64,000 nt of DNA from Faecalibacterium prausnitzii (GCF_003324185.1 NZ_PXUP01000006.1:83342-147341); one strand, 5' to 3'; counted from the stretch's first letter, positions 15,904 to 24,441 are shown. Numbers and translations: made by a program. Notes: a model not told the origin generated them from the letters alone.

Positions 15904-16353
15904 TTATCGCAGTTTTTCCAGCAGGGCGGTGCAACCCTCCAGCACATCCTGCCATGTAGCTTCAAAGTCCCCGGTGTACCACGGGTCTGCCACATCGCCG
16001 GGGCGGCGGGTGTGATCCATCAGCAGCGAGACCTTGTGCTCCGGGTCGCCGCCCACAAACCGTGCCATGTTCCGCAGGTTGTTGTGATCCATGGCGATAA
16101 GATAATCGTAAGTCTCGTAGTCCCGCCGGGTCATCTGCCGGGCGGTCTTGCCCGCGCAGGAGATGCCGTGCTCCGCAAGCTTGCACCGGGCAGGCGGATA
16201 GACCGGGTTGCCGATCTCCTCGGTGCTTGTGGCAGCCGAGGCAATTTCAAACTGCGCGGAAAGCCCGGCCTTTTCCACTAAGTCCTTCATCACAAATTCC
16301 GCCATGGGGCTGCGGCAGATATTGCCGTGGCAAATAAACAAGACTTTTTTCAT
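15904..16353 (-). CDS. Low-molecular-weight protein tyrosine phosphatase
   Basis: A 149-residue cytosolic phosphatase with the N-terminal P-loop C8-HGNI-C13-R14-S15 and the general-acid loop DPWYTG near residue 122. It hydrolyses phosphotyrosine or acts as an arsenate reductase-like enzyme; the full P-loop signature and DP-W/Y loop favour a true phosphatase. The ATG at 16353 follows the upstream stop by one base, so translation is coupled. A longer frame upstream would overlap the preceding gene fully and is rejected. Confidence 0.9.
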   Translation of the reverse strand: MKKVLFICHGNICRSPMAEFVMKDLVEKAGLSAQFEIASAATSTEEIGNPVYPPARCKLAEHGISCAGKTARQMTRRDYETYDYLIAMDHNNLRNMARFVGGDPEHKVSLLMDHTRRPGDVADPWYTGDFEATWQDVLEGCTALLEKLR

Positions 16354-16354
16354 C

Positions 16355-16744
16355 TTACTCCCCCAGCACCTCGCCCAGTGCCAGCACGGCGTTGCGGACG
16401 CACTCCGGGCAGGGGCACAGCGGTGCACCGGTCTCCACACCTTTCAGGTCTTTACAAATGGTAGCGCCGCATTTTTCCTGAAAGTTCTGCAGCAGTTCCT
16501 TGGAAATGCGGGGCGTGCCCTTGCCGTCGGTGGCAACGCCCGCCACCATCACTGCGCCGATCAGTGCGCCGCAGGTGCTCTCCATGCAGCCCATGCCGGC
16601 GGCATAGCCTGCTCCCAGCTTCATCAGGGTGTCGGCATCCACCGGCAGCTTATCCTCAAATGCTTTCAGCACCGCCTGCGCGCAGTTGCACTGTCCGGCA
16701 GCTTTCCATGCGGCAGCCTGTGCTGCCCGTTCTTTGATGTTCAT
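16355..16744 (-). CDS. C_GCAxxG_C_C family (putative redox) protein
   Basis: A 129-residue cysteine-rich protein. Conserved elements are the CNCAQAV helix (about 19-25), GCMESTCGALIGA (about 51-63) and the C-terminal CPCPECVRNA. The family is thought to be a redox or metal-binding protein, with unknown partner. I start at 16744 (MNIKERAAQ) because AGGA lies about nine bases before it, whereas the upstream ATG at 16783 sits on the -10 box. It heads a three-gene operon with the phosphatase and the pentapeptide protein. Confidence 0.8.
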   Translation of the reverse strand: MNIKERAAQAAAWKAAGQCNCAQAVLKAFEDKLPVDADTLMKLGAGYAAGMGCMESTCGALIGAVMVAGVATDGKGTPRISKELLQNFQEKCGATICKDLKGVETGAPLCPCPECVRNAVLALGEVLGE

Positions 16745-16829
16745 TTCACAGTCCTCATCTTTCTTTGATCCGTTCCGGTTCATTGCGTTCAGTATACCAC
16801 GCTTTTCCCCTGCGGAAAAGATTCCGCCC

Positions 16830-16903
16830 CCATAAAGCCCTATTTCCGGGATCAGTTCCTACACCACCACATACAGCATAGCTCCGGCAAAAAGGTCAAG
16901 AAC
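16830..16903 (-). pseudogene. Relic of a ZIP-family metal transporter
   Basis: The minus strand encodes FAGAMLYVVV, then a stop, then ELIPEIGLYGG. FAAGAMxYVVVEELIPE is the metal-site helix of bacterial ZIP zinc/iron transporters, so this is a short fragment with one nonsense codon. No other part of the gene is visible. Confidence 0.55.
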
Positions 16904-16909
16904 CTTTGT

Positions 16910-17785
16910 TCACCTTGTGCCCTCCTGCGGCTTCAACGCCCTTTTGCGGTATTGCAGGGGGCTTTGCCCGGTGGCTTTTGCAAACCGGGTGGAAAAGTTG
17001 CTGGCATCGCCAAAGCCTACCTTCTGCGCGATCTCGCTGACGCTGTGGTCGGTGAGAACCAGCAGTTCCTTTGCCTGTGTAATGCGGAAGTTGACCAGAT
17101 AATTATACGGTGTCGTGCCCATATACCGCCGGAACAGCCGCAGAAAATAGCTTTTGCTCATGTGGGCATCGGCCAGCAGGTCGGCAAGGCAAAGCTCCTT
17201 CTGGTAATTTTTGCGCAGGGTCTCCGCTGCCTGCAAAATCACCTGCCGCGCGCTGGTGGCTTCGGCCTGTGAAAGAATGCTCCGGGCGCACAGCGCCAGC
17301 ATCTCGTGGAGCACCAGCCCGGCGGTCACCATGCTGTCCACGGTGCTGCGCTCCATCTGCCCCAAAAGCATTTCAAAATATTCCTGTATCTTGACCCCGG
17401 TGAGCTGCACCGGGGTCAGTTTTTTGCCCGGAAGCAGCAGCGGCTCCATGGCGGCGACTCCTGCACCGTCCAGATGCACCCAATAATGATGCCAGCAGCT
17501 TTGCCCCGGGGCGGTGCAGTAGCTCTGCGGGATGCGGCAGTTCAGCAGCAGCGCCTGCCCAGTGCGGAGCTCCACATGGCTTTCCCCCTGCTCGATGAGC
17601 CCTGCACCCCGGAGGGTGTAAAACAGAAGATAGCTTTCTTTATCCGTGCGGGCGGTGGAAAAATGCTGCTGGGCGTAGAACACCCCTGCCTCGGTGCAGT
17701 AATAGGGCTGCGCCAGCTCTGCTTCGCTGGGAGTGGTGCGTTTCCAGACGCTTTCCGGGGTCACATCCATGTTGTAGGTCAGCAT
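16910..17785 (-). CDS. AraC-family regulator (probable activator of rhaBAD)
   Basis: A 291-residue regulator. Residues 1-150 form a cupin-like sensor domain (YLLFYTLRGAG, RIPQSYCTAPG), and the C-terminal 100 residues hold two helix-turn-helix units (LCLADLLADAHMSKSYFLRLF and VSEIAQKVGFGDASNFSTRF). It is divergent from rhaB, which suggests it is the rhamnose-responsive activator, as RhaS/RhaR are in enterobacteria. I start at 17785; the longer frame would begin inside the leader palindrome. Its ribosome site is weak (AAAGAGAG). Confidence 0.82.
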   Translation of the reverse strand: MLTYNMDVTPESVWKRTTPSEAELAQPYYCTEAGVFYAQQHFSTARTDKESYLLFYTLRGAGLIEQGESHVELRTGQALLLNCRIPQSYCTAPGQSCWHHYWVHLDGAGVAAMEPLLLPGKKLTPVQLTGVKIQEYFEMLLGQMERSTVDSMVTAGLVLHEMLALCARSILSQAEATSARQVILQAAETLRKNYQKELCLADLLADAHMSKSYFLRLFRRYMGTTPYNYLVNFRITQAKELLVLTDHSVSEIAQKVGFGDASNFSTRFAKATGQSPLQYRKRALKPQEGTR

Positions 17786-17806
17786 TTTCTGTTTTCTCTC
17801 TTTCCG

Positions 17807-17970
17807 AGGTGTATCTGAAAACAAAGAAAATGACGAATATTTCGCAAGCACAAGCGGGATTTAAGGCAAATAGCCGCAGGAATCCTTTGTGGATTTCAAG
17901 GCTGTTTAACGCAAAATCCAGCTGTGCTTGTAGAAATAGACTAAATTTTCGACTTTTCAGATACACCCTA
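17807..17970. repeat. 164-bp imperfect palindrome in the araC-rhaB intergenic region
   Basis: GGTGTATCTGAAAA (17807-17820) is repeated exactly inverted at 17957-17970. Similarity continues inward (AAGCACA, GGATTT, GCC, AATCC) to a centre near 17888, so the whole block folds into one long hairpin. It exactly fills the leader between the regulator promoter and its gene. It is either a MITE-like insertion or a structured 5' leader. Confidence 0.7.
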
Positions 17971-17975
17971 GGTTC

Positions 17976-18004
17976 AGTATAGCGCACCAGCCTTTGCAGT
18001 GCAA
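17976..18004 (-). promoter_or_regulatory. Promoter of the AraC regulator
   Basis: TTGCAC (18004-17999), 17-base spacer, TATACT (17981-17976). The start point would coincide with the beginning of the palindrome. Confidence 0.6.
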
Positions 18005-18065
18005 GAGTAGACTTTTCACAAAGAATGCGTCACCTTTGCAGATGGAATCGTCCGTGTTCTACCGC

Positions 18066-18071
18066 TATACT
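18066..18071 (+). promoter_or_regulatory. -10 box of the rhaBAD promoter
   Basis: TATACT lies 33 bases before the rhaB ATG, with no good -35 (TGGAAT at 18043-18048), as expected for an activator-dependent promoter. Confidence 0.5.
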
Positions 18072-18103
18072 GGTAGCAGTCAAAGCCACACAGGAGGCGC
18101 ATT

Positions 18104-19426
18104 ATGTACAAAAACTATCTTGCCATCGACATTGGTGCATCCAGCGGGCGGCACATTGTCGGATGGATGGAGAACGGCGTTCTCTGCACCGAAGAAGTGT
18201 ACCGTTTTCCCAATAGCGTCCGGTGGGTGGACGGTCATCTGGAATGGGACATCGACAGCCTGTTTACCAACGTGAAGCAGGGCATCCGGGAAGCGTTTGC
18301 AAAGTTCCCGGAAATTGAGAGCCTTTCCATCGACACATGGGCGGTGGATTATGTGCTGCTGAAAAACGGTCAGCCCCTCTCCCCTGTCTACGCCTACCGC
18401 GACAGCCGGACGCAGGCGGTGCTGGATGAAGTCCACAGCATCCTGCCCTTCGCGCAGCTCTACCGGCGCACCGGCATCCAATTCCAGCCCTTCAACAGCA
18501 TTTATCAGCTGTATGCCGACAAAAAAGCCGGGCGGCTGGCGCAGGCCGAGGACTTTTTGATGATCCCGGAATATCTGCTGTGGAAGCTCTGCGGCGTAAA
18601 GGCACGGGAGTACACCAACGCCACCTCCACCGGACTCGTGAACGCTCAGACCAAAGAGTACGACCCGGAGATTCTCAAAGCTTTGGGCTTGCCGGAGGCG
18701 ATGTTCCCCAAGCTGATGGCTCCCGGTACGGTGCTGGGCCCGTTGAAGGCGGACATTGCCGCCGAGGTGGGCGGACAGACCAAGGTAGTGCTGTGCGCCA
18801 CCCACGACACCGCCAGCGCCGTGGAGGGCATCCCCATGGAGCAGGGCGATGCACCGTTTCTCTCCTCCGGCACATGGAGTTTGCTGGGGGTCAAGCTGGC
18901 AAAGCCCATCACCAGCCCGAAGAGCTGCCGCGCCAACTTTACCAACGAGGGCGGCGTGGGGTACATCCGCTACCTAAAAAACATCATGGGTCTGTGGATC
19001 ATCCAGTGCGTGCAAAAGCAGCTGGGCATCTCCTTTGCCGAGATGGTGGAGCTGGCCAAGACCAGCACCTACACCCGCATTTTTGATGTAAACGCAGCCC
19101 GCTTCTCTGCCCCGCAGGATATGCGCGCAGAGATTCGCACGGCTCTTGCCGAGACCGGCGAAGCCCCTGCCACGGATGCCGACCTCATCAACAGCATCTA
19201 CCACTCGCTGGCGTACTGCTACGGGGAAGCCTATCGTGAGATGGAGGCTGTGACCGGGCAGCACTGGGATAAACTCTACATCGCAGGTGGCGGCGCAAAG
19301 AACGCCACCCTGAACGAGCTGACCGCCCATTATACCGGAAAACAGGTCGTGGCTCTGCCCATCGAGGCCACCGCCATCGGCAATTTGAAGATTCAGATGA
19401 GCATTTCTAAAGGAGGAACCGTATGA
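18104..19426 (+). CDS. rhaB: Rhamnulokinase with shortened C-terminus
   Basis: A 440-residue FGGY-family kinase that phosphorylates L-rhamnulose with ATP. The N-terminal phosphate site AIDIGASSGRH (7-17), the SSGTWSLLG motif near 253-261 and the AGGGAKN motif near 395-401 are present. RhaB proteins usually continue 40-50 residues after the EATAIGN motif, but this one ends about 14 residues later and its last codons double as the rhaA ribosome site AAAGGAGG. Stop and start overlap (ATGA). The kinase may be intact but the C-terminal helix is missing. Confidence 0.88.
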   Translation: MYKNYLAIDIGASSGRHIVGWMENGVLCTEEVYRFPNSVRWVDGHLEWDIDSLFTNVKQGIREAFAKFPEIESLSIDTWAVDYVLLKNGQPLSPVYAYRDSRTQAVLDEVHSILPFAQLYRRTGIQFQPFNSIYQLYADKKAGRLAQAEDFLMIPEYLLWKLCGVKAREYTNATSTGLVNAQTKEYDPEILKALGLPEAMFPKLMAPGTVLGPLKADIAAEVGGQTKVVLCATHDTASAVEGIPMEQGDAPFLSSGTWSLLGVKLAKPITSPKSCRANFTNEGGVGYIRYLKNIMGLWIIQCVQKQLGISFAEMVELAKTSTYTRIFDVNAARFSAPQDMRAEIRTALAETGEAPATDADLINSIYHSLAYCYGEAYREMEAVTGQHWDKLYIAGGGAKNATLNELTAHYTGKQVVALPIEATAIGNLKIQMSISKGGTV

Positions 19427-20682
19427 GTTACGCAGAAGCAAAAGCCCGCTACACCGCCATTGGCGTGGACACCGAAACCGCCATTGCCCGGTTAAAGACC
19501 GTGCCCATTTCTCTGCACTGCTGGCAGGGAGATGACGTCCGTGGCTTTGATACCGACCCCACCAAGCCCCTGACCGGCGGCATCCAGACCACCGGCAACT
19601 ACCCCGGCCGTGCCCGCACCCCGGAGGAACTGATGGCAGATATGGACAAGGTGCTTTCCCTTTGCCCCGGCACCAAAAAGATCAATCTCCATGCCTCCTA
19701 CGCCATTTTTGACGAGGAGAACCCGTGGGTAGACCGGGACAAACTGGAGCCGAAGCACTTCAAAAAATGGGTAGATTTTTGCAAGGCAAGAGGGCTGGGC
19801 GCAGACTTTAACCCCACCTTTTTCTCCCACCCCAAGTGCGACCCGCTGACCCTTGCCAGCCCCAATGAGGAGACCCGGAAATTCTGGGTGGAACACGGCA
19901 AGGCCTGCATCCGCATCAGCCAGTATCTGGCCGAGGAGCTGGGGCAGCCCTGCACCATGAACATCTGGACGGGCGACGGCTTCAAGGACGTACCGGCGGA
20001 TCGCAAAGGTCCCCGCGACCGCTACAAGGCCAGCATCGACGAGATTTTGAGCGAGCCTTACGACTTCAAGCTGGTGAAGCCCTGCATCGAGAGCAAGGTG
20101 TTCGGCATCGGTGTGGAGGCGTACACCGTGGGCAGTGCCGAGTTTGCCCTGAGCTATACCGCCTTCAACCGGGAAAAGTGCATTCCTCTGATGGATAACG
20201 GCCACTACCATCCCACCGAAGTAGTCAGCGACAAGATTCCCGCCCTGCTGGCCTTCTTCCCGGAGATTGCCCTCCACATCACCCGCCCCATCCGCTGGGA
20301 CTCCGACCATGTGGTGCTGTTTGACGATGAAACGAAGGAGATCTGCAAGGAGATCGTGCGCTGCGGCGGTCTGGACGGCCGGGTGAACATTGCACTGGAT
20401 TACTTTGACGCTTCCATCAACCGCATCTCCGCATGGACGGTGGGCTTCCGCAACGTGGAAAAGGCGCTGCTGTCTGCCCTGTGCACCCCGCATACGGTAC
20501 TGAAGGAGCTGCAGGACACCAACCAGTTCACCGAGCTGATGGTGCGGCAGGAGGAGCTGAAGACCCTGCCCTTTGGCGTGGTCTGGGACGAATACTGCCG
20601 CCGGAACGGTGTGCCGGTGGACGGCGCATGGTTTGAGGAAGTAAAGAAATACGAGCAGAACGTGCTGAGCAAGCGCATTTGA
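19423..20682 (+). CDS. rhaA: L-rhamnose isomerase
   Basis: A 419-residue cytosolic metal-dependent TIM-barrel isomerase converting L-rhamnose to L-rhamnulose, the expected family length. The opening IPISLHCWQGDD, the INLHASYA strand, the LGADFNPTFFSH strand and the DNGHYHPTE metal-site segment are typical. It overlaps rhaB by four bases. The gene order rhaB-rhaA-rhaD is kept. Confidence 0.95.
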   Translation: MSYAEAKARYTAIGVDTETAIARLKTVPISLHCWQGDDVRGFDTDPTKPLTGGIQTTGNYPGRARTPEELMADMDKVLSLCPGTKKINLHASYAIFDEENPWVDRDKLEPKHFKKWVDFCKARGLGADFNPTFFSHPKCDPLTLASPNEETRKFWVEHGKACIRISQYLAEELGQPCTMNIWTGDGFKDVPADRKGPRDRYKASIDEILSEPYDFKLVKPCIESKVFGIGVEAYTVGSAEFALSYTAFNREKCIPLMDNGHYHPTEVVSDKIPALLAFFPEIALHITRPIRWDSDHVVLFDDETKEICKEIVRCGGLDGRVNIALDYFDASINRISAWTVGFRNVEKALLSALCTPHTVLKELQDTNQFTELMVRQEELKTLPFGVVWDEYCRRNGVPVDGAWFEEVKKYEQNVLSKRI

Positions 20683-20701
20683 ATGAGAGAGGTTTTTGAA
20701 G

Positions 20702-21529
20702 ATGGGTATTCTGGATATTGAAATTGTCAAAGGTTTTATGCGGATGTGCAACGATGGCTGGCTGCAGGGCTGGCACGAGCGCAACGGCGGCAACCTGACC
20801 TACCGCATGAAGGAAGAGGAAGTGGCCCAGTGCCGCCCCTTCTTTTACCCGCAGCCCCACGAATGGGTGAACATGGGCGTGCAGGCGGACAATCTGGCGG
20901 GCGAGTATTTCATTACCACCGGCTCCGGCAAGTTTTTCCGCAACGTGGAGCCGGACCCTGTCCACAGCATCGGCATTGTGGAGATCAACGGCAAGGGCGA
21001 CAGCTGGCGCATCGTCTGGGGTCTGGAAGGCGGCGCAAAGCCCACCAGTGAGTTCCCCAGCCACTTTATGAATCACAGCGTCCGCAAAGCCGCCACCAAT
21101 GGCGCAAACCGCGTTATCTACCACTGCCACGCCACCAACGTCATTGCCCTGACCTACATTCTGCCCCTGACCGACCGGGACTTCACCCGTGCGTTGTGGC
21201 AGAGCGCTACTGAGTGCCCGGTGGTGTTCCCGGAGGGCGTGGGCGTCTGCCCGTGGATGGTGCCCGGCGGGGCAGACATTGCCATGGCCACCAGTGAGCT
21301 GATGAAGACTTATCAGGCCGCCATCTGGGCACAGCACGGTCTGTTTGCCTCCGGCCCGGACTTTGACATCACCTTTGGTCTGGCCCACACCATCGAAAAG
21401 AGTGCCGAAATTTACGTCAAGGTGCTCTCCATGGGCGGCGGCATCATCCGTCAGACCATCACCGACGACGACCTGCGCGCCATCGCCCGCGACTTTGGTG
21501 TGACCCTGAACGAGAAGTTTCTCAACTAA
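20702..21529 (+). CDS. rhaD: Rhamnulose-1-phosphate aldolase
   Basis: A 275-residue class II zinc aldolase that splits L-rhamnulose-1-phosphate into DHAP and L-lactaldehyde. The zinc-binding IYHCHATN segment (about 140) and the AQHGLFASG segment match E. coli RhaD. The ATG at 20702 is chosen over an in-frame TTG two codons earlier; GAGAGAGG lies about ten bases before it. It is the last gene of the rha operon. Confidence 0.94.
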   Translation: MGILDIEIVKGFMRMCNDGWLQGWHERNGGNLTYRMKEEEVAQCRPFFYPQPHEWVNMGVQADNLAGEYFITTGSGKFFRNVEPDPVHSIGIVEINGKGDSWRIVWGLEGGAKPTSEFPSHFMNHSVRKAATNGANRVIYHCHATNVIALTYILPLTDRDFTRALWQSATECPVVFPEGVGVCPWMVPGGADIAMATSELMKTYQAAIWAQHGLFASGPDFDITFGLAHTIEKSAEIYVKVLSMGGGIIRQTITDDDLRAIARDFGVTLNEKFLN

Positions 21530-21558
21530 GCCATCTTTCTCCATTCTTCTTCATCATA

Positions 21559-21615
21559 GCAGAACAGGCATCCCGTCCGATACCGCCAAACGGTAACGCA
21601 GGATGCCTGTTCTGC
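21559..21615. terminator. Bidirectional terminator between rhaD and the convergent AraC gene
   Basis: GCAGAACAGGCATCC and GGATGCCTGTTCTGC pair perfectly (15 bp). Confidence 0.8.
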
Positions 21616-21616
21616 T

Positions 21617-22816
21617 TTATGTTTCCCGGAATTCCATGGGCGTTTTTCCGGTGACCTGCTGAAAGACTGCGCTGAAATAATTGCGGGTGGCAAAGCCAAG
21701 CTGTTCGGAAATTTCCCGGACGCTGAGCGGTGTACTTTTCAGCAGAACTTTCGCACGTTCGACCTTTGCAAACTTTACATAGTTCGTCACACTCAGACCC
21801 GTTTCTTCCTTGAATTTGTGGGTGAGATAATATTCCGTGTAGCCCACCAGGGCGGCAAGATCTTCCGCTACGATCTTTTTGTCCAGATTCATCTCGATGT
21901 AATCCACACATTTCTGAATCTGCATACTGAGGTTCGGGTTCGTCCGATGCTTGTGGACACGCCGGATAAAGTCGTCGTACATCATCATTGCAAGGGGGGC
22001 CAGCTCATCCAGCGATTTTGCCGCTTCTGCCGTCTGAATGTAGCTGTCCCCAAGCGAATATGCCTCCTCCGGGGACAGGCCGCCCTCAATGGCGGCACGG
22101 CAGACCAGAGAGGTGAACACGATGATGGAGGTCTTGCTCTGGCGTAGCACATCGCTGCTCTGCACCGGTACACCTGCACTTATGCTCATACAGTTAGAAA
22201 GCGCCTGCTTGTAATTCATATCTCCGGTGCGGACCATCTGCAGCATTCCCTGCTCCGCCATCCAGATTTTATACCGGTCATGGGGAATCGCATCGCTTTT
22301 CAGCCGTTCGTCCTGTGCTGCACTGCTGTTCACATCGCTCAACTCCAGCCGCTGCCCGGTCAGGCAGTAGTGCATCATCAGCAGATAGCGGTTCATAATG
22401 GTGTTTTGCAGGGTAGGAACTTTTTCAAGGGCTTTGTAAAGTTGGATCGTCCATGCCACACTGATCTCCAGCTTGCTGTAATATTTCAGCCCTTCCTCGA
22501 TCCCGCGCATTGTCACATCCCGATGGAACACCGGCCCGATGACCCAGACACGCTTCAGTTTCCCCTCTTCCTTTTCAAAGGCTGCGCCCCACAAAAGACC
22601 CAATGCCGTCCCCAAGGTAACGGGCACATCGTCCCGGTTCCCATGCTCCAGCATCCGCTGTTTGCAGCCGAACAGCTCAAATGCGCTGGCAAGAAAGGCC
22701 TCGTCCGGGCAGTTGCTCCGTAGTAGCTTTCCCTTTGCATCATAGCACCATGTATAAACATTGCCGCCGCACTGGACAAGCTCGGAAAACAGCATCATAT
22801 TCTGGAGAACATCCAT
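21617..22816 (-). CDS. AraC-family regulator with long N-terminal sensor
   Basis: A 399-residue regulator. About 290 residues form an unclassified sensory region with PocR/YSIRK-regulator-like character (CYDAKGKLLRSNCPDEAF; VWVIGPVFHRDVT). The C-terminal 100 residues carry two HTH units (VAEDLAALVGYTEYYLTHKFKEE; VREISEQLGFATRNYFSAVFQQ). It lies 87 bases beyond the GH1 stop on the same strand, so it may be partly co-transcribed with GH1. It is the best positional candidate to bind the shared operator at 24293-24347 and 33702-33775 (inference). Confidence 0.82.
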   Translation of the reverse strand: MDVLQNMMLFSELVQCGGNVYTWCYDAKGKLLRSNCPDEAFLASAFELFGCKQRMLEHGNRDDVPVTLGTALGLLWGAAFEKEEGKLKRVWVIGPVFHRDVTMRGIEEGLKYYSKLEISVAWTIQLYKALEKVPTLQNTIMNRYLLMMHYCLTGQRLELSDVNSSAAQDERLKSDAIPHDRYKIWMAEQGMLQMVRTGDMNYKQALSNCMSISAGVPVQSSDVLRQSKTSIIVFTSLVCRAAIEGGLSPEEAYSLGDSYIQTAEAAKSLDELAPLAMMMYDDFIRRVHKHRTNPNLSMQIQKCVDYIEMNLDKKIVAEDLAALVGYTEYYLTHKFKEETGLSVTNYVKFAKVERAKVLLKSTPLSVREISEQLGFATRNYFSAVFQQVTGKTPMEFRET

Positions 22817-22903
22817 GTGTAACCCCTCCGGCTCATTGACTCATTGATAGAAATAGTATATCATACTTTCGTCGTTTTTTCTACCGATGCCCGGAGCCCC
22901 CTC

Positions 22904-24205
22904 TCAAGCTCTGCAATACTCCCCCAGCACCGCAAGGCTGGGCTTTGCGGTCCGCTCCATGGTTTCACGGTTCACGGCGATCAGGCCGAACTGCATGGCA
23001 TAGCCCTTCTGCCACTCAAAGTTGTCCATCAGGCTCCAATGGAAGTAGCCCTTCACCGGGATGCCGTCGGCAATGCAGTGTTGCACGCCGTCCAGTGCCT
23101 GCCGGATAAACGCCACACGGCGGGTGTCATCGGCGGTGGCAATGCCATTTTCGGTGACGATGAGATCACCCTTGAATTTCTCTGCCACCTTGCGGAGAAC
23201 GTGCTCCAGTGCCTGCGGGTAAACCTCGTAATCCATCTGGGTCAGCTCTGCGCCCTCCGGTGCCGGCAGCTGCCCCTGCGGGCCGTAAAGGGTGCGGGTG
23301 TAGTTCTGCACACCTAAGAAATCATCCTCTTTGATGTAGGGCAGATAATGGGTGAACTCCTCCTGCCATGCGGCCTCGGCAAAGGCTTCGCCGCCGGGCT
23401 GTGCCTGCAAGTCGTGGAGAGAAAGGGTCAGGCCAACCTTGACCTGCGGGCAGATGGCCTTGATGGCATCCCGTGCGGCTGCATGGGCACGCAGCACCAG
23501 CAGGTCGCCCTCCGAGGTGCGCTCGCTGACAAAGATCTGCGGCTGGGGTGTGCCGAACACCTGCGCGTTCTCCATGGCAGCATACTTCATGTTTTCCATC
23601 ATCTTCTGGAAGTTCATGCCCACCTGCACCGTGCCCTCGGCAGACTTTCCGGCAGCAGCGGCATTCTTGGCTGCCTGTTCTGCCATCAGGCGGAACCGCT
23701 TGGAAATGGCGGCCAGCTGCAAGCCCATATTCGCTTCGTTGATGGTGCAGACATAATGCAGCTCGCTGCCCAGCTGCTCCATGACAAAGGCTGCATAGTG
23801 CTTAAAGTCCTCGACCGTGGACTCTGCTTCCCAGCCGCCCTTGCAGATAAGCCACTTGGGGCTGGTGAAGTGCAGCAGAGTCACCACCGGTTCTACACCA
23901 TGCGCTTTGCAGCAGGCGATCACCTTGCGGTAGTGTTCAATGGCTTCCGGATTGAACGTTCCTTCCTCCGGCTCCACCCGTGCCCACTCGATGGAAAAGC
24001 GGTAGGCGTTCAGCCCGGCATCGGCCAGCAGCTTAATATCTTCTTCGTACCGATGATAATGGTCGCAGGCAATGCCGCTGGGCTCCGTAAAGCTGGAATG
24101 GGGCAGCTGCTCCTGTGCCCAGTAGTCGCTGTTGGTATTGTTACCCTCTACCTGATGGGCTGCTGTTGCAGCACCGATGAAAAAGCCTTTTTCAAATTTC
24201 TGCAT
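22904..24205 (-). CDS. Glycoside hydrolase family 1 (beta-glucosidase type)
   Basis: A 433-residue cytosolic retaining GH1 enzyme with no signal peptide. E157 in TINEA is the general acid/base and E352 in IVTENG is the nucleophile. The common NEP motif reads NEA here. GH1 enzymes split beta-glucosides, beta-galactosides or phospho-beta-glucosides; no PTS gene is nearby, so an unphosphorylated glycoside is likelier. It is divergent from the GPH symporter, with paired operator sites between them. Length is a little short of the usual 450-480. Confidence 0.9.
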   Translation of the reverse strand: MQKFEKGFFIGAATAAHQVEGNNTNSDYWAQEQLPHSSFTEPSGIACDHYHRYEEDIKLLADAGLNAYRFSIEWARVEPEEGTFNPEAIEHYRKVIACCKAHGVEPVVTLLHFTSPKWLICKGGWEAESTVEDFKHYAAFVMEQLGSELHYVCTINEANMGLQLAAISKRFRLMAEQAAKNAAAAGKSAEGTVQVGMNFQKMMENMKYAAMENAQVFGTPQPQIFVSERTSEGDLLVLRAHAAARDAIKAICPQVKVGLTLSLHDLQAQPGGEAFAEAAWQEEFTHYLPYIKEDDFLGVQNYTRTLYGPQGQLPAPEGAELTQMDYEVYPQALEHVLRKVAEKFKGDLIVTENGIATADDTRRVAFIRQALDGVQHCIADGIPVKGYFHWSLMDNFEWQKGYAMQFGLIAVNRETMERTAKPSLAVLGEYCRA

Positions 24206-24249
24206 GATGATTCTCCTTTTTATTCAGAAGCCGTGTTTTCTCTGTGCCT

Positions 24250-24255
24250 ATTGTA
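24250..24255 (-). promoter_or_regulatory. -10 box of the GH1 promoter
   Basis: TACAAT (24255-24250), 57 bases from the start of the operator copy at 24312. Confidence 0.55.
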
Positions 24256-24292
24256 ACAGGTCTGTGCGGAGCAAAAAGGATAATTTTTCACG

Positions 24293-24312
24293 TTATTGGT
24301 AAATTTTTCGTC
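24293..24312 (-). promoter_or_regulatory. Operator copy 1 (GH1 promoter)
   Basis: Minus-strand GACGAAAAATTTACCAATAA. It points toward GH1 and is one of four related sites (24328, 33721, 33756). Confidence 0.65.
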
Positions 24313-24327
24313 GAGTGGTCAGAACTG

Positions 24328-24347
24328 CACGAATTTTTATCCTTAAT
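24328..24347 (+). promoter_or_regulatory. Operator copy 2 (GPH operon promoter)
   Basis: CACGAATTTTTATCCTTAAT, pointing toward the symporter gene. Its first base is 57 bp before the -10 box TATTCT at 24385-24390. Confidence 0.65.
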
Positions 24348-24441
24348 TCCAATTTTTTGTCTGGCAGTACCTATTGCATTCTGTTATTCTGGTGTCAAGA
24401 AAAGCGGAACCCGTTTCACACAAAAAGGAGGAAAAATCATT

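Noticed and set aside
24293..24347. Considered as a rho-independent terminator between GH1 and the symporter
   Set aside because: The two halves are inverted but do not form a tight stem; their repetition upstream of GH78 with constant spacing to -10 boxes fits an operator instead.
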